Assembly (NCBI RefSeq): GCF_001423585.1
Contig: NZ_LMOP01000010.1
Location: forward strand, 134,893-198,892
DNA: 64,000 bases
Reading direction: 5' to 3'
Source: Xanthomonas sp. Leaf148
GTDB taxonomy: Bacteria; Pseudomonadota; Gammaproteobacteria; Xanthomonadales; Xanthomonadaceae
Under the pieces are notes generated by a model. It saw only the letters and a program-made list of their open reading frames with translations, did no database searches and was not told where the DNA came from. The position numbers were made by a program, and so were the translations under genes. Shown piece by piece: positions 28,601 through 36,237 of this stretch. The number at the start of each line of letters is the position of its first letter. Position 1 is the first letter of the stretch.

Positions 28601-30677
28601 CTCCGACATCGCCAATGGCCTGGCGCTGGATCACGGCTTCTGGCTGGGCGATGCGTTCGCCTCTGGTGGTTCGGTCGGTTACGACCACAAGGGCATGGGC
28701 ATCACCGCGCGTGGCGCGTGGGAGTCGGTCAAGCGCCACTTCCGTGCGATGGGCCGCGATTGCCAGAGCCAGGACTTCAGCGTTGCCGGCATCGGCGACA
28801 TGTCCGGCGACGTGTTCGGCAACGGCATGCTGCTCTCAACGCATATCCGCCTGCTGGCCGCGTTCGATCACCGGCATATCTTCCTCGACCCGTCGCCGGA
28901 TGCGGCTGCCTCGTTCGCCGAACGCGAGCGCCTGTTCAAGCTGCCGCGTTCCAGCTGGGCCGATTACGACGCCAAGCTGATCAGTGCCGGCGGCGGTATT
29001 TATCCGCGCACGTTGAAGTCGATCGACATCAGCGCGCCGGTGCGCGAGGCGCTGGGGCTTGAGGCCAACGTCAAGCAGCTCTCGCCCAACGCGCTAATGA
29101 ACGCCATCCTCAAGGCGCCGGTGGACCTGTTCTGGAACGGCGGTATCGGCACCTACGTCAAGGCCTCCAGCGAATCGCATGCCGATGTGGGCGATCGCGC
29201 CAACAACGGCTTGCGCGTCAATGGCGGCGAGCTGCGCTGCAAGGTGGTGGGCGAGGGCGGCAATCTGGGCCTGACCCAGCTGGGCCGCATCGAAGCGGCG
29301 CAGACCGGCGTGTTGCTCAACACCGACTTCATCGACAACTCGGCCGGCGTGGACACCTCCGATCACGAGGTGAACATCAAGATCTTGCTCAACGACATGG
29401 TGCAGGCCAAGAAGCTCACCTACGACGCACGCAACAAGCTGCTGGCGTCGATGACCGATGAAGTGGCCGACCTGGTGCTGTGGGATAACTATCGCCAGAA
29501 TCAGGCGATCAGCTTGATGGAGCGCATGAGCGTCAAGCGCCTGGGCTCCAAGCAGCACTTCATCCGCACGCTGGAATTGCAGGGTCTGCTCGATCGCCAG
29601 ATCGAATTCCTGCCATCCGATGCAGAACTGTCGGCACGCAAGGCGCGCGGTCAAGGCTTGTCGCGGCCGGAACTGTCGGTGCTGCTGTCGTACTCCAAGC
29701 TGGTGGCGTTCCAGCAGCTGCTGGAATCGGATATTCCGGAAGACCCGTATCTGTCCAAGGAATTGCAGCGCTACTTCCCGCAGCCGCTGCAGAAGAAGTA
29801 CGCCGATGCGATGGAGCGCCATCGCCTCAAGCGCGAAATCATCGCCACTGCGGTCACCAACACCACCATCAACCGCATGGGCGCGACCTTCCTGATGCGC
29901 ATGCAGGAAGACACCGGCCGCAGCATCGGTGAGGTCGCCAAGGCCTATACCATCAGCCGCGAAACATTGGATGCGCGCGCGCTGTGGACGCAGATCGACG
30001 CGCTGGACGGCAAGGTGCCCGAGTCGGTGCAGATCGATGCACTGGAAGTGATCTGGCGCCTGCAGCGCTCGTTCGTGCGTTGGCTGTTGCTGCGTCCGGG
30101 CCAGATGCCGGGCATCACCGCAGCGGTGGAGCGTTACCACGGCCCGTTCAACGATATCCGTGTGGCCTCGGGCGTGTTGTCCGACACCCAGCGACCGCTG
30201 TACGAAGCCAGCGTGCAGGAATGGCAGGACAAGGGCCTGCCGCCGGCACTGGCACAGCAGCTGTCCGAGTTGCGCTATCTGGAACCGGCGTTCGACATCA
30301 TCGAAACTGCGCGCACCCGCAAGCTCAAGCCGGTGGAAGTGTCCAAGGTGCATTTCCGTCTGGGCGATGCGTTGCGGCTGCCGTGGTTGTTCGAGCAGAT
30401 CGACGCGCTGGAGGTCAACGGCCGCTGGCATGCGGTGGCACGTGGCGTGCTGCGCGACGAACTGGCCGCGCATCAGCGTGCGCTGGTGGGTCAGGTGCTG
30501 ACCATGCCCGGCAGCAGTGCCGAGGACAAGGTGGCCAACTGGATGGCACGTGATGATTCCAGCCTGCGCTTCACCCTGGCGATGTTGAGCGATGTGGCCG
30601 AACAGAAGACGCTGGACTACCCGACCGTGTCGGTGGCCGTGCAGCGGCTTGGCCAGTTGGCGGCGCACGGGCTGTAA
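25668..30677 (+). CDS. large NAD-specific glutamate dehydrogenase
   Basis: Catalyses oxidative deamination of glutamate to 2-oxoglutarate with NAD. The 1669-residue protein belongs to the large (about 180-kDa class) GDH family: a long N-terminal regulatory half with ACT-like segments, then the catalytic core from about residue 850 with RGGLRWSDRREDFRTEV, the catalytic-Lys region VPVGAKGGFYVK and a Rossmann part with GIGDMSGDVFGNGMLL. The frame opens at 25431, but the ATG at 25668 (MTAKKAASKSS) gives the normal family N-terminus. It is monocistronic, with a strong terminator. Confidence 0.95.
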   Translation: MTAKKAASKSSTTSVKPVAERAVPVLATEPQAVTLEPVFAALRKRYPAARQSEVQLFAADFYRRMEEDEFPNHPPEQWAALAADMLEFARVRKAGTVNVRVFNPALKSHGYESPHTLLQIVNDDMPFLVDSVSMTLSDLGIGVHVLGHPVLRIARDKAGKLTAVGEGKSESLMVLEIDRQPADEMAKVEAAVRKVLGEVRAIVHDWASMREKMVMLADDLATRRLPIDDISRHEAQEFLRWAAADHFTFFGYREYRVEKQDGQEVLAPVEETGLGLMRGHDTSPARPVTTLAAHGLNASSKRKDALILTKTNARSRVHRVGYMDYIGILEFDGKGRIVGEQRFLGLFTSSAYNRRPWEIPLVRQRHEYVMSKSGLTPSSHSGKALRHILETLPREELFQSNEEELYRTAIGILGLQERVRSRMFLRRDKYSRFISALVYIPRERFNTDVRLRIEGLLKDALHGEYIDSSVVLGESPLAQLHLIVRPKSGEALEFNTTELESRLAHLLRNWRDALREALVARHGEANGLRMAANFGRALPAGYIEESSIESAVSDVEHLATLDGPDDLHLSLQEIRRDDGVRLDAGEGLRLKLYRQLDDIPLSDAMPMMENMGLRVISERPYRLQVGETPVYIQDFEVESTAGKIDAAHADAGFGEAFERIWNGDAENDGFNRLILAAGLHWRQVALLRGYCKYLLQTAVPFSQTYVEATFTRYPLLARLLVELFEARFDPSTGSETKAQIFAGQERLREELSALAGGDEATLKALEPVLAARGGDRAAQQEATRATLLKLMDRVSSLDEDRILRSFIDVIDATLRTNYYQTDKHGKYGHCISFKLDSAIVPDLPKPRPYREIFVYGPRVEGVHLRFGAVARGGLRWSDRREDFRTEVLGLVKAQMVKNTVIVPVGAKGGFYVKRSPVGGDRDAIQAEGIACYKLFIQGLLDITDNIVGGKIVPPPQVVRHDQDDPYLVVAADKGTATFSDIANGLALDHGFWLGDAFASGGSVGYDHKGMGITARGAWESVKRHFRAMGRDCQSQDFSVAGIGDMSGDVFGNGMLLSTHIRLLAAFDHRHIFLDPSPDAAASFAERERLFKLPRSSWADYDAKLISAGGGIYPRTLKSIDISAPVREALGLEANVKQLSPNALMNAILKAPVDLFWNGGIGTYVKASSESHADVGDRANNGLRVNGGELRCKVVGEGGNLGLTQLGRIEAAQTGVLLNTDFIDNSAGVDTSDHEVNIKILLNDMVQAKKLTYDARNKLLASMTDEVADLVLWDNYRQNQAISLMERMSVKRLGSKQHFIRTLELQGLLDRQIEFLPSDAELSARKARGQGLSRPELSVLLSYSKLVAFQQLLESDIPEDPYLSKELQRYFPQPLQKKYADAMERHRLKREIIATAVTNTTINRMGATFLMRMQEDTGRSIGEVAKAYTISRETLDARALWTQIDALDGKVPESVQIDALEVIWRLQRSFVRWLLLRPGQMPGITAAVERYHGPFNDIRVASGVLSDTQRPLYEASVQEWQDKGLPPALAQQLSELRYLEPAFDIIETARTRKLKPVEVSKVHFRLGDALRLPWLFEQIDALEVNGRWHAVARGVLRDELAAHQRALVGQVLTMPGSSAEDKVANWMARDDSSLRFTLAMLSDVAEQKTLDYPTVSVAVQRLGQLAAHGL

Positions 30678-30759
30678 CTAGCGTGCGCGGCATGACGGCA
30701 GAGCGATTGCTCCGCCGTCACGCTGCCTGTCATCAGTGGATGAGCTGGTGTTGCCAATG

Positions 30760-30801
30760 AATAACGCAGAAGGCCGCCCCAGGGCGGCCTTCTGCGTTAT
30801 T
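30760..30801. terminator. bidirectional terminator after glutamate dehydrogenase
   Basis: A perfect 20-base inverted repeat (aataacgcagaaggccgccc) separated by only two bases. It lies 83 bases after the dehydrogenase stop and between converging genes, since the SDR gene ends at 30917 on the minus strand. Its symmetry suits termination from both sides. Confidence 0.75.
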
Positions 30802-30916
30802 GGATGCGTGCTGGTGACGTAGTGAAGCTGTGCGCGCTTGCGCAGGCACGACACAGCATCGCAGGCCCGCACCGTTCGCCATGCGAGCCATGCGGGCAGA
30901 AATGCAGCTCAGCTCG

Positions 30917-31705
30917 TCAGGTCGTCGGCTGATAGCGCTCGGCAGCGGTCGCCTGTCGGATGTCCGACAGCAAGCCCTGGCGCGCGCCATCCAGTGCGTC
31001 CCAGCGTTCGGCCACGTGCAGCGGCGGAATGGTGACCAGTTCGCGGCGATCGAAGCCGACCAGCGCGGCATCGACCAGTTCGTTAACATCCATCAAGTCG
31101 CTCAGCGTGTTGATGTCGATACCGGCGCGTTCCCAGATCTCGGTGCGCGTGCCGGCCGGCAAGACGGCCTGCACGTACACGCCCTTGGCGCCAAGCTCCA
31201 CGTGCAGGCCCTGCGACAGGAATAGCACGAAGGCCTTGGTGGCGCCATAGACGCTCATGGCGAATTCGGGCGCAAACCCCACGACCGATCCAATGTTGAC
31301 GATCGCACCGCTGCCGGACTGCGCAAAGCGCGGCGCAACGGCGGCGGACAGGCGCGTCAACGCGGTGACATTGAGCGCAATCAGGCGGTCGATCGCCTCG
31401 GCGTTTTGCTGCACGATGCCGCCCGATTGCGCCATGCCGGCGTTGTTGACCAGGATGCCGATCTGCGCGTCGTCGCGCAGGCGGGTTTCCACGGCGGTCA
31501 GGTCGGTTGGCTGGGTCAGGTCGGCCTGCAGCACATCGACGCTGACGCGATGGGTGTCGCACAGGTGCGCGGCCAGGGCGTCCAGGCGTTCCTTGTCGCG
31601 TGCGACCAGCACCAGGTTGTGGCCGCGTTGGGCGAAGCGCTCGGCGTAAACAGCACCGATACCGGTGGAGGCGCCAGTGATGAGGACAGCGGGAAGTGCG
31701 GTCAT
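30917..31705 (-). CDS. short-chain dehydrogenase/reductase
   Basis: A 262-residue classical SDR, NAD(P)-dependent, substrate unknown. It shows the cofactor motif TGASTGIG (residues 11-18), the NNAG motif near residue 88, the catalytic Ser in NIGSVVGF and the YGATK catalytic Tyr/Lys pair near residue 155. The frame opens at 31783, but the ATG at 31705 (MTALPAVLITGAS) fits SDR starts. It is divergent from a TetR-family gene, with a palindrome between them, so that regulator probably controls it. Confidence 0.9.
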   Translation of the reverse strand: MTALPAVLITGASTGIGAVYAERFAQRGHNLVLVARDKERLDALAAHLCDTHRVSVDVLQADLTQPTDLTAVETRLRDDAQIGILVNNAGMAQSGGIVQQNAEAIDRLIALNVTALTRLSAAVAPRFAQSGSGAIVNIGSVVGFAPEFAMSVYGATKAFVLFLSQGLHVELGAKGVYVQAVLPAGTRTEIWERAGIDINTLSDLMDVNELVDAALVGFDRRELVTIPPLHVAERWDALDGARQGLLSDIRQATAAERYQPTT

Positions 31706-31927
31706 GGAAATTCCTTGAGTGAGAGAGGTGGAAAGGCGCACGACGTGGCCGCAAGCGCCCCGGGCGCCGGCCGACGCCTGCACGGTGACGTGTCACCGGT
31801 ACCATCGCGATGCGACTGGTTGGCGTCAGGTTGCCCAGGGCAGAGGGAGCGGGCAGCGACGCGTGGGCATTGAGGATGCTCAGAAAGACGGCGGATGCAA
31901 AGATTACGAATAAAATCTAAGGTGTCA

Positions 31928-31957
31928 ATACTTTGATGACGCGCAACATCAAAGTAT
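31928..31957. promoter_or_regulatory. palindromic operator between SDR and TetR genes
   Basis: Perfect 11-base arms atactttgatg / catcaaagtat separated by eight bases (acgcgcaa), located 40 bases before the TetR start in the divergent gap. This is the likely binding site of the adjacent TetR-family protein. Confidence 0.65.
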
Positions 31958-31996
31958 GCTGTCGCTGTCCCCATTCCCCCACGGAGCGTCGCAACG

Positions 31997-32572
31997 ATGA
32001 AAGTGACCAAAGCACAGGCACAGGCGAACCGGGCGCATGTCGTCGAGACCGCTTCGGTGCTGTTTCGCGAGCACGGTTATGCAGGGATCGGTATTGCCGA
32101 TCTGATGGCCGCTGCAGGGTTCACCCACGGTGGTTTCTACAAGCAGTTCGGCTCCAAGGCAGATTTGATGGCCGAATCGGCAGCCTGCGGCTTGGCCAAC
32201 ATCGCGGCACAGTCCGAGCGCGTGGACAAGACCGATTTCGTGAACTTCTATCTGTCGCGCGGACATCGCGACAGCCCGGCCACCGGTTGCACGATGGCTG
32301 CGCTGGGCGCCGAGGCCGCGCGTCAGCCGGAGCAAGTGCGCGAAGCGTTTGCGGCCGGGGTCGAAAACCTGTTGGCCGCGCTCGACCGCAGCGGGGCTGC
32401 GCCGGGTACTGCCGAGGCAGCAGATGAGCGTGCCAACACGCTGAACATGATGGCGCACGCCATCGGTGCCATCGTGCTGTCGCGGTCGTGTCCCAACGAT
32501 TCGCCACTGGCCGACGAAGTCATTGCGGTATGTCGTGAGCAGATCCTGTCGTCGTTGCAACCCTCCAACTGA
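31997..32572 (+). CDS. TetR/AcrR-family regulator
   Basis: A 191-residue regulator with an N-terminal helix-turn-helix (about residues 10-55; IADLMAAAGFTHGGFYKQFG), followed by an all-helical effector domain with a TGCTMAALGAE segment seen in regulators of SDR and oxidoreductase genes. It is divergent from the SDR gene and 575 bases upstream of a medium-chain reductase gene, either of which it could control. A palindrome in the divergent gap supports the SDR promoter. Confidence 0.9.
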   Translation: MKVTKAQAQANRAHVVETASVLFREHGYAGIGIADLMAAAGFTHGGFYKQFGSKADLMAESAACGLANIAAQSERVDKTDFVNFYLSRGHRDSPATGCTMAALGAEAARQPEQVREAFAAGVENLLAALDRSGAAPGTAEAADERANTLNMMAHAIGAIVLSRSCPNDSPLADEVIAVCREQILSSLQPSN

Positions 32573-32631
32573 CCGAAAGAGCTGCACCTGCGGCCGGCGT
32601 GGTCGAGGGATTGGCGGTAGCGCCGCGTGCC

Positions 32632-32779
32632 AAGAACGGCTAACAAACCGTAGCGAGCAGTTGTCAGGTGCGTGTGGATGGCGCGCTCAGAACCGGAATG
32701 TACGCGTGGTGCATGCCGTACCGAGCACCGGCCGCGCCCGCCTGGCGATGAGCAAAGTCGTTTTGTTAGCTGCTTTTAG
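32632..32779. repeat. MITE-like element, copy 1
   Basis: About 148 bases bounded by inverted ends (aacggctaacaaaccgtag at left; cgttttgttagctgctttta at right). The interior (ccgtaccgagcaccggccgcgcccgcctggcg) matches the copy at 36006-36132 in the opposite orientation. No reading frame spans it. Confidence 0.7.
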
Positions 32780-33147
32780 CGAAATGTTTTAGCGAAATGC
32801 GCTTTTACTGACACGCCAGCTCACGCGTGGCCACTACTTGCAGAGGTGCCATGTGCTTGGCGCGACGCCGCTCACCCGCTGTACGACGAGCCGCTGAAGC
32901 GACACGCCCACCGAGCAAGCGTTGCAGGCGATCAACGCCGTCCACGTCAGCCCGACTCAAGCGACTTCGTTGCCGCAGCGGAAAGCGTCTTGTGCCGCAC
33001 GGTGGCAACGCATCACCGGAGATCCCGTACCGTACCGCCATCGCAGTCCCGTAGCGGCGTGATCGTCAACTGGCCGCAGCGTTGTCATTGACTGCAATCA
33101 AGGACGCGCTCACCCGCGGCCTCAATCCATCCAATCAGGAGAAGACA
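32780..33147 (+). other. gap before the reductase gene, no clear gene
   Basis: About 370 bases. Short frames exist on both strands, none with a good start, length or recognisable motif. A phrase reading roughly EQALQAINAVHVS in one plus frame looks protein-like, so this may be decayed coding DNA. A caggagaag ribosome-binding site for the next gene lies at 33136-33144. Confidence 0.4.
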
Positions 33148-34134
33148 ATGACCTTCAATGCATTGCTCGCCACGCAAACCGACGAGACGGTGACCACCGA
33201 ACTCGTGCAGTTCAACGAAGACGACCTCATGCCGGGCGAGGTGACGATTGCTGTCGACTACTCGACCGTCAACTACAAGGATGCGTTGGCGGTCACCGGA
33301 CGCGGCCCGATCATTCGCCATTTTCCGCTGATTCCCGGCATCGATCTTGCCGGTGTGGTCGAAGCGTCCAGCGATCCCGGCATTGCGGTCGGAGACCGCG
33401 TGCTGGCCAATGGCTGGGGCCTGAGCCAGACCCATCATGGCGGCTACGCGCAGAAGGCGCGGGTGCCTGGCGACTGGTTGATCAAGATTCCGGCGGCATT
33501 TTCCATCCACGATGCGATGGCGATCGGCACGGCCGGCTACACCGCCATGCTGGCGGTGATGGCACTGGAGCACGGCGGGCTGACCCCCGAACGCGGCGAC
33601 ATCCTGGTGACCGGCGCAAATGGCGGCGCCGGTTCGGTTGCCATCGCCTTGCTGGCAGGTTTGGGGTATCGCGTGGTCGCCTCCACCGGCCGGCTGGAGC
33701 AGGCCGCGTATCTGCACAGCCTGGGCGCTGCCGAGGTCATCGACCGCAGCACTCTGTCCGAACCCGGCGCGCCGATCAGCAAGGAGCGCTGGGCAGGCGT
33801 GGTGGATGGGGTGGGCAGCCACACGCTGGCAAACGCGCTTGCGCAGACCCAGTATCGCGGCGTGGTGACCTCGTTCGGCATGGCGCAGGGCGTTCAATTG
33901 CCGGCCTCGGTGCTGCCCTTCATTTTGCGCAACGTTACGTTGGCCGGTATCGATTCGGTCAACGCGCCGCAGGCGGTCCGCATGCAGGCGTGGTCGCGTC
34001 TGGCGCGCGATCTGGAGTTGGGTAAGCTGGCATTGACCACGACGACAGTCGGGCTGGCGGAGGTGCCGCAGATTGCCGCCCAGCTGCTGGATGGCAAGGT
34101 GCAGGGGCGTACTGTCGTGGATGTGAACGCATGA
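33148..34134 (+). CDS. YhdH/AcuI-type zinc-free medium-chain oxidoreductase
   Basis: A 328-residue NADPH-dependent reductase of the YhdH/AcuI group, whose studied members reduce acryloyl-CoA. Visible features are the STVNYKDALAVTGRGPI motif near residue 45, the substrate/catalytic-domain segment FPLIPGIDLAGVV, and the cofactor-binding VTGANGGAGSVA motif near residue 155. Zinc-binding Cys clusters are absent. The ATG at 33148 has a good ribosome-binding site; the frame opens earlier at 33082. It overlaps the next gene by four bases (ATGA). Confidence 0.88.
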   Translation: MTFNALLATQTDETVTTELVQFNEDDLMPGEVTIAVDYSTVNYKDALAVTGRGPIIRHFPLIPGIDLAGVVEASSDPGIAVGDRVLANGWGLSQTHHGGYAQKARVPGDWLIKIPAAFSIHDAMAIGTAGYTAMLAVMALEHGGLTPERGDILVTGANGGAGSVAIALLAGLGYRVVASTGRLEQAAYLHSLGAAEVIDRSTLSEPGAPISKERWAGVVDGVGSHTLANALAQTQYRGVVTSFGMAQGVQLPASVLPFILRNVTLAGIDSVNAPQAVRMQAWSRLARDLELGKLALTTTTVGLAEVPQIAAQLLDGKVQGRTVVDVNA

Positions 34135-34553
34135 GCGCGCCCACTGCATCGCGGGCATTCCGCTACCTGGCCACGCTGTCGGCCCTATTGTTTTTCGCGC
34201 TGGGCGCTGTCTGGTTGCTGGCGCCTGCGACCATGCTGGCCAACTGGGGCGTCGCCTTCGACAGCAACGCTTTAGGCGTTGTCGGTCGCCGCGCCGCGCC
34301 GATGTATGCGGCCATCGGCGTGATGCTGCTGCTGGTACGCGCGGCACCGCCATCGCCGGGGCGCCGCGCGGTGATTGCCGGCTTTGCCACCGCGTGCCTA
34401 TCGCTAGCGGTGTTGGGCGTGTCGGAATGGGCTGCCGGGCATGTCAACGCCGGTATTTTCCCGGCGGTCGCCATCGAAATCGGGCTTCCGCTGGCGTTCC
34501 TTTTGGTCACGCGTGCAGAGGCGACGCAGCGACGCGCTAACCGCGCGCGTTAA
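34131..34553 (+). CDS. small integral membrane protein of unknown function
   Basis: A 140-residue product with four likely membrane spans: about residues 12-33 (LATLSALLFFALGAVWLLAP), 57-70, 78-98 and 107-126. It resembles DUF4345-like four-helix membrane proteins in length and layout, but this is not certain. Its ATG overlaps the preceding reductase stop, so the two are translationally coupled and probably work together. Confidence 0.75.
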   Translation: MSAPTASRAFRYLATLSALLFFALGAVWLLAPATMLANWGVAFDSNALGVVGRRAAPMYAAIGVMLLLVRAAPPSPGRRAVIAGFATACLSLAVLGVSEWAAGHVNAGIFPAVAIEIGLPLAFLLVTRAEATQRRANRAR

Positions 34554-34959
34554 TCGATACATGACGGCAGCCTGTTGCGTGCCGTCATGCAACTGAAAGG
34601 CTTGGACATGCGGCAAGAGGGCCAACACACTTTCTCGGCCCGGTGCTCCACCGGAATGGCGCGCTCAATAGCCACATTGGACAGCGCCGGCAGGACCAAG
34701 GCGACGGTGTCCCGCACTGCATGGGCGCTGATGGTGAAGTGCAGGGGATCCAGCAGTTCAGCGCCTTTGACAAGCCCCAGACCAGTAACGTGGACCCAAC
34801 ACAGGCGCAGGGCTTGTCGATGCAGCAATACGCGGAAAAGATGAAAGTGACCCTTTCATCCCATCGGGTCAGCCACGCGCTGGGAGCAGAGCGCAGCGCC
34901 GAGCAGCAACAGGGGATATGCTTCCGCCTTAATCATGATCCAGCTTGAATTACAGCCCT
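34554..34959 (+). other. gap holding a possible gene remnant
   Basis: About 400 bases without a complete gene. A plus-strand frame at 34643-34948 contains a protein-like stretch (DPTQAQGLSMQQYAEK) with no convincing start upstream, so a decayed C-terminus of a larger protein is possible. The parent protein could not be identified. Confidence 0.35.
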
Positions 34960-35712
34960 ATGCGTATCACTGCAGCCGCCAGTTTGCTTGTCGTGTTACT
35001 GACCATGGCGCCTACCGTCTCAGTCTCTGCGGCGGAAACTGACATATTCGGCATCAAATTAGGGGCGCCATTAACGCTGCCCATTTGCCAACTCTCCTTA
35101 CCCGCTCCAGCTGCACGCCGCAGCAGCACAGGATTAGGGAGTAGGGCGTTCAACAAGCTGACGGCCCCGCCGCCGGAGCCGCTGAAGGCCACTCCACCGG
35201 CAACAGGGTTGTGCGTCGCGCCCGGCACGACAAACATGGCCGTGGGCAATACCGAGTTCGGGCCAGGCGAATACGCTTACCTGGTCTTCGCCACGGCTGA
35301 GTTCCCGGCGTGGGTCGCGCCCATCGGCATGTCGATCGGCGCGGGCGCAGGTGACGCTTTTTCTCTGGAAGGTGCGGGCGGCCTGGTTTTACTGCAGAAC
35401 GGGCGTGTGATCGCCTTGCGCTTCAACACCACGGGGTTCGAGGCGCAGCAGCGCGTGATGGAGCTGCTCAAGCGCAAGTTCGGTTCGCCCGGTTCGCAGA
35501 AAGCCGTGACCTGGAACAACGATCTGGGTGGCAGCCGCGAATCGATTTCCGCGCAATGGCGCACGCCCGATTTCTTTGCGGATTATTCTTCGGTCGTGCA
35601 AACGCAGGCCATGCAAGCACAAGGGCTGTCGGGCGGGATCGGGTTCCTCAACATCGGCAACAATCTGGGGCAGCAAGTGCTTCAACCTGCTAGCAAGGAA
35701 GCGGAATTCTAG
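34960..35712 (+). CDS. exported protein of unknown function
   Basis: A 250-residue product with an N-terminal signal peptide ([22 protein letters not shown]) directly followed by [17 protein letters not shown], a pattern common to small periplasmic proteins of unknown role. The mature part has two Cys residues that could pair and a Gly-rich middle. The ATG at 34960 is preferred over a TTG at 34945 because it begins the signal peptide cleanly. It is flanked by gene remnants and by a transposase fragment 70 bases downstream. Confidence 0.7.
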   Translation: MRITAAASLLVVLLTMAPTVSVSAAETDIFGIKLGAPLTLPICQLSLPAPAARRSSTGLGSRAFNKLTAPPPEPLKATPPATGLCVAPGTTNMAVGNTEFGPGEYAYLVFATAEFPAWVAPIGMSIGAGAGDAFSLEGAGGLVLLQNGRVIALRFNTTGFEAQQRVMELLKRKFGSPGSQKAVTWNNDLGGSRESISAQWRTPDFFADYSSVVQTQAMQAQGLSGGIGFLNIGNNLGQQVLQPASKEAEF

Positions 35713-35781
35713 AGAACTGACGACGTTCTCGCGGCGCCTAGAGCATGTTATGGACGTTGGAGCAGGTTGGCAGCATTCCCC

Positions 35782-36000
35782 CTGCATCAGGATGCTGAAG
35801 ACCACGAAGTGGAGCCCTGCCAATGTCTCAGGTAGGCGCTCGTAGTCCCGGGCCAACCGCCTGAAGCGGTTGACCCAGCCGAAGCTGCGTTCGGCCACCC
35901 AGCGACGTGGCAGAAGCACGAAACCTTTCTTCGCTTCCTGCAACGTCACCACATGCAGTTCGATGCCCTTTTCGAGCGCAGCAGCAGGATATCTGCCGTA
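35782..36000 (-). pseudogene. IS5-type transposase C-terminal fragment
   Basis: The minus-strand translation [20 protein letters not shown], then [20 protein letters not shown], then [21 protein letters not shown] is the C-terminal end of an IS5-family DDE transposase, including the conserved catalytic Glu in VAERSFGW. Everything upstream, including the two Asp residues, is absent; the coding sequence is cut where the MITE-like element begins at 36006. No terminal inverted repeats were found. Confidence 0.85.
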
Positions 36001-36005
36001 TGCCC

Positions 36006-36132
36006 TTAGAGCAGCTAACAAAACTACTGTGCAGCCGCCAGGCGGGCGCGGCCGGTGCTCGGAATCCTCATGTACCACCCGTACACTCCGGTTCCTCCGC
36101 GCTGCTCGCTACGTTTTGTTAGCCGCTCTTAG
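36006..36132. repeat. MITE-like element, copy 2
   Basis: 127 bases with inverted ends ttagagcagctaacaaaac and gttttgttagccgctcttag. The interior ccgccaggcgggcgcggccggtgctcgg matches, in reverse orientation, the copy at 32632-32779. It abuts the truncated transposase fragment. Confidence 0.75.
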
Positions 36133-36237
36133 TCGACAAAGGCCAGTTTCACGGGCTCGCCGTTCACATGCTGGATCTCTTGTGCCAGAGCGCCAACCTG
36201 GGCGCGCTGCACGCCCGCCGTTTAAGCAACAGGGGTT

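Noticed and set aside
34643-34948. Possible C-terminal domain of a Xanthomonas type IV secretion effector (XVIPCD-like) in the remnant DPTQAQGLSMQQYAEK
   Set aside because: The resemblance is only a few residues and there is no start or partner immunity gene; recorded only as an unidentified remnant.
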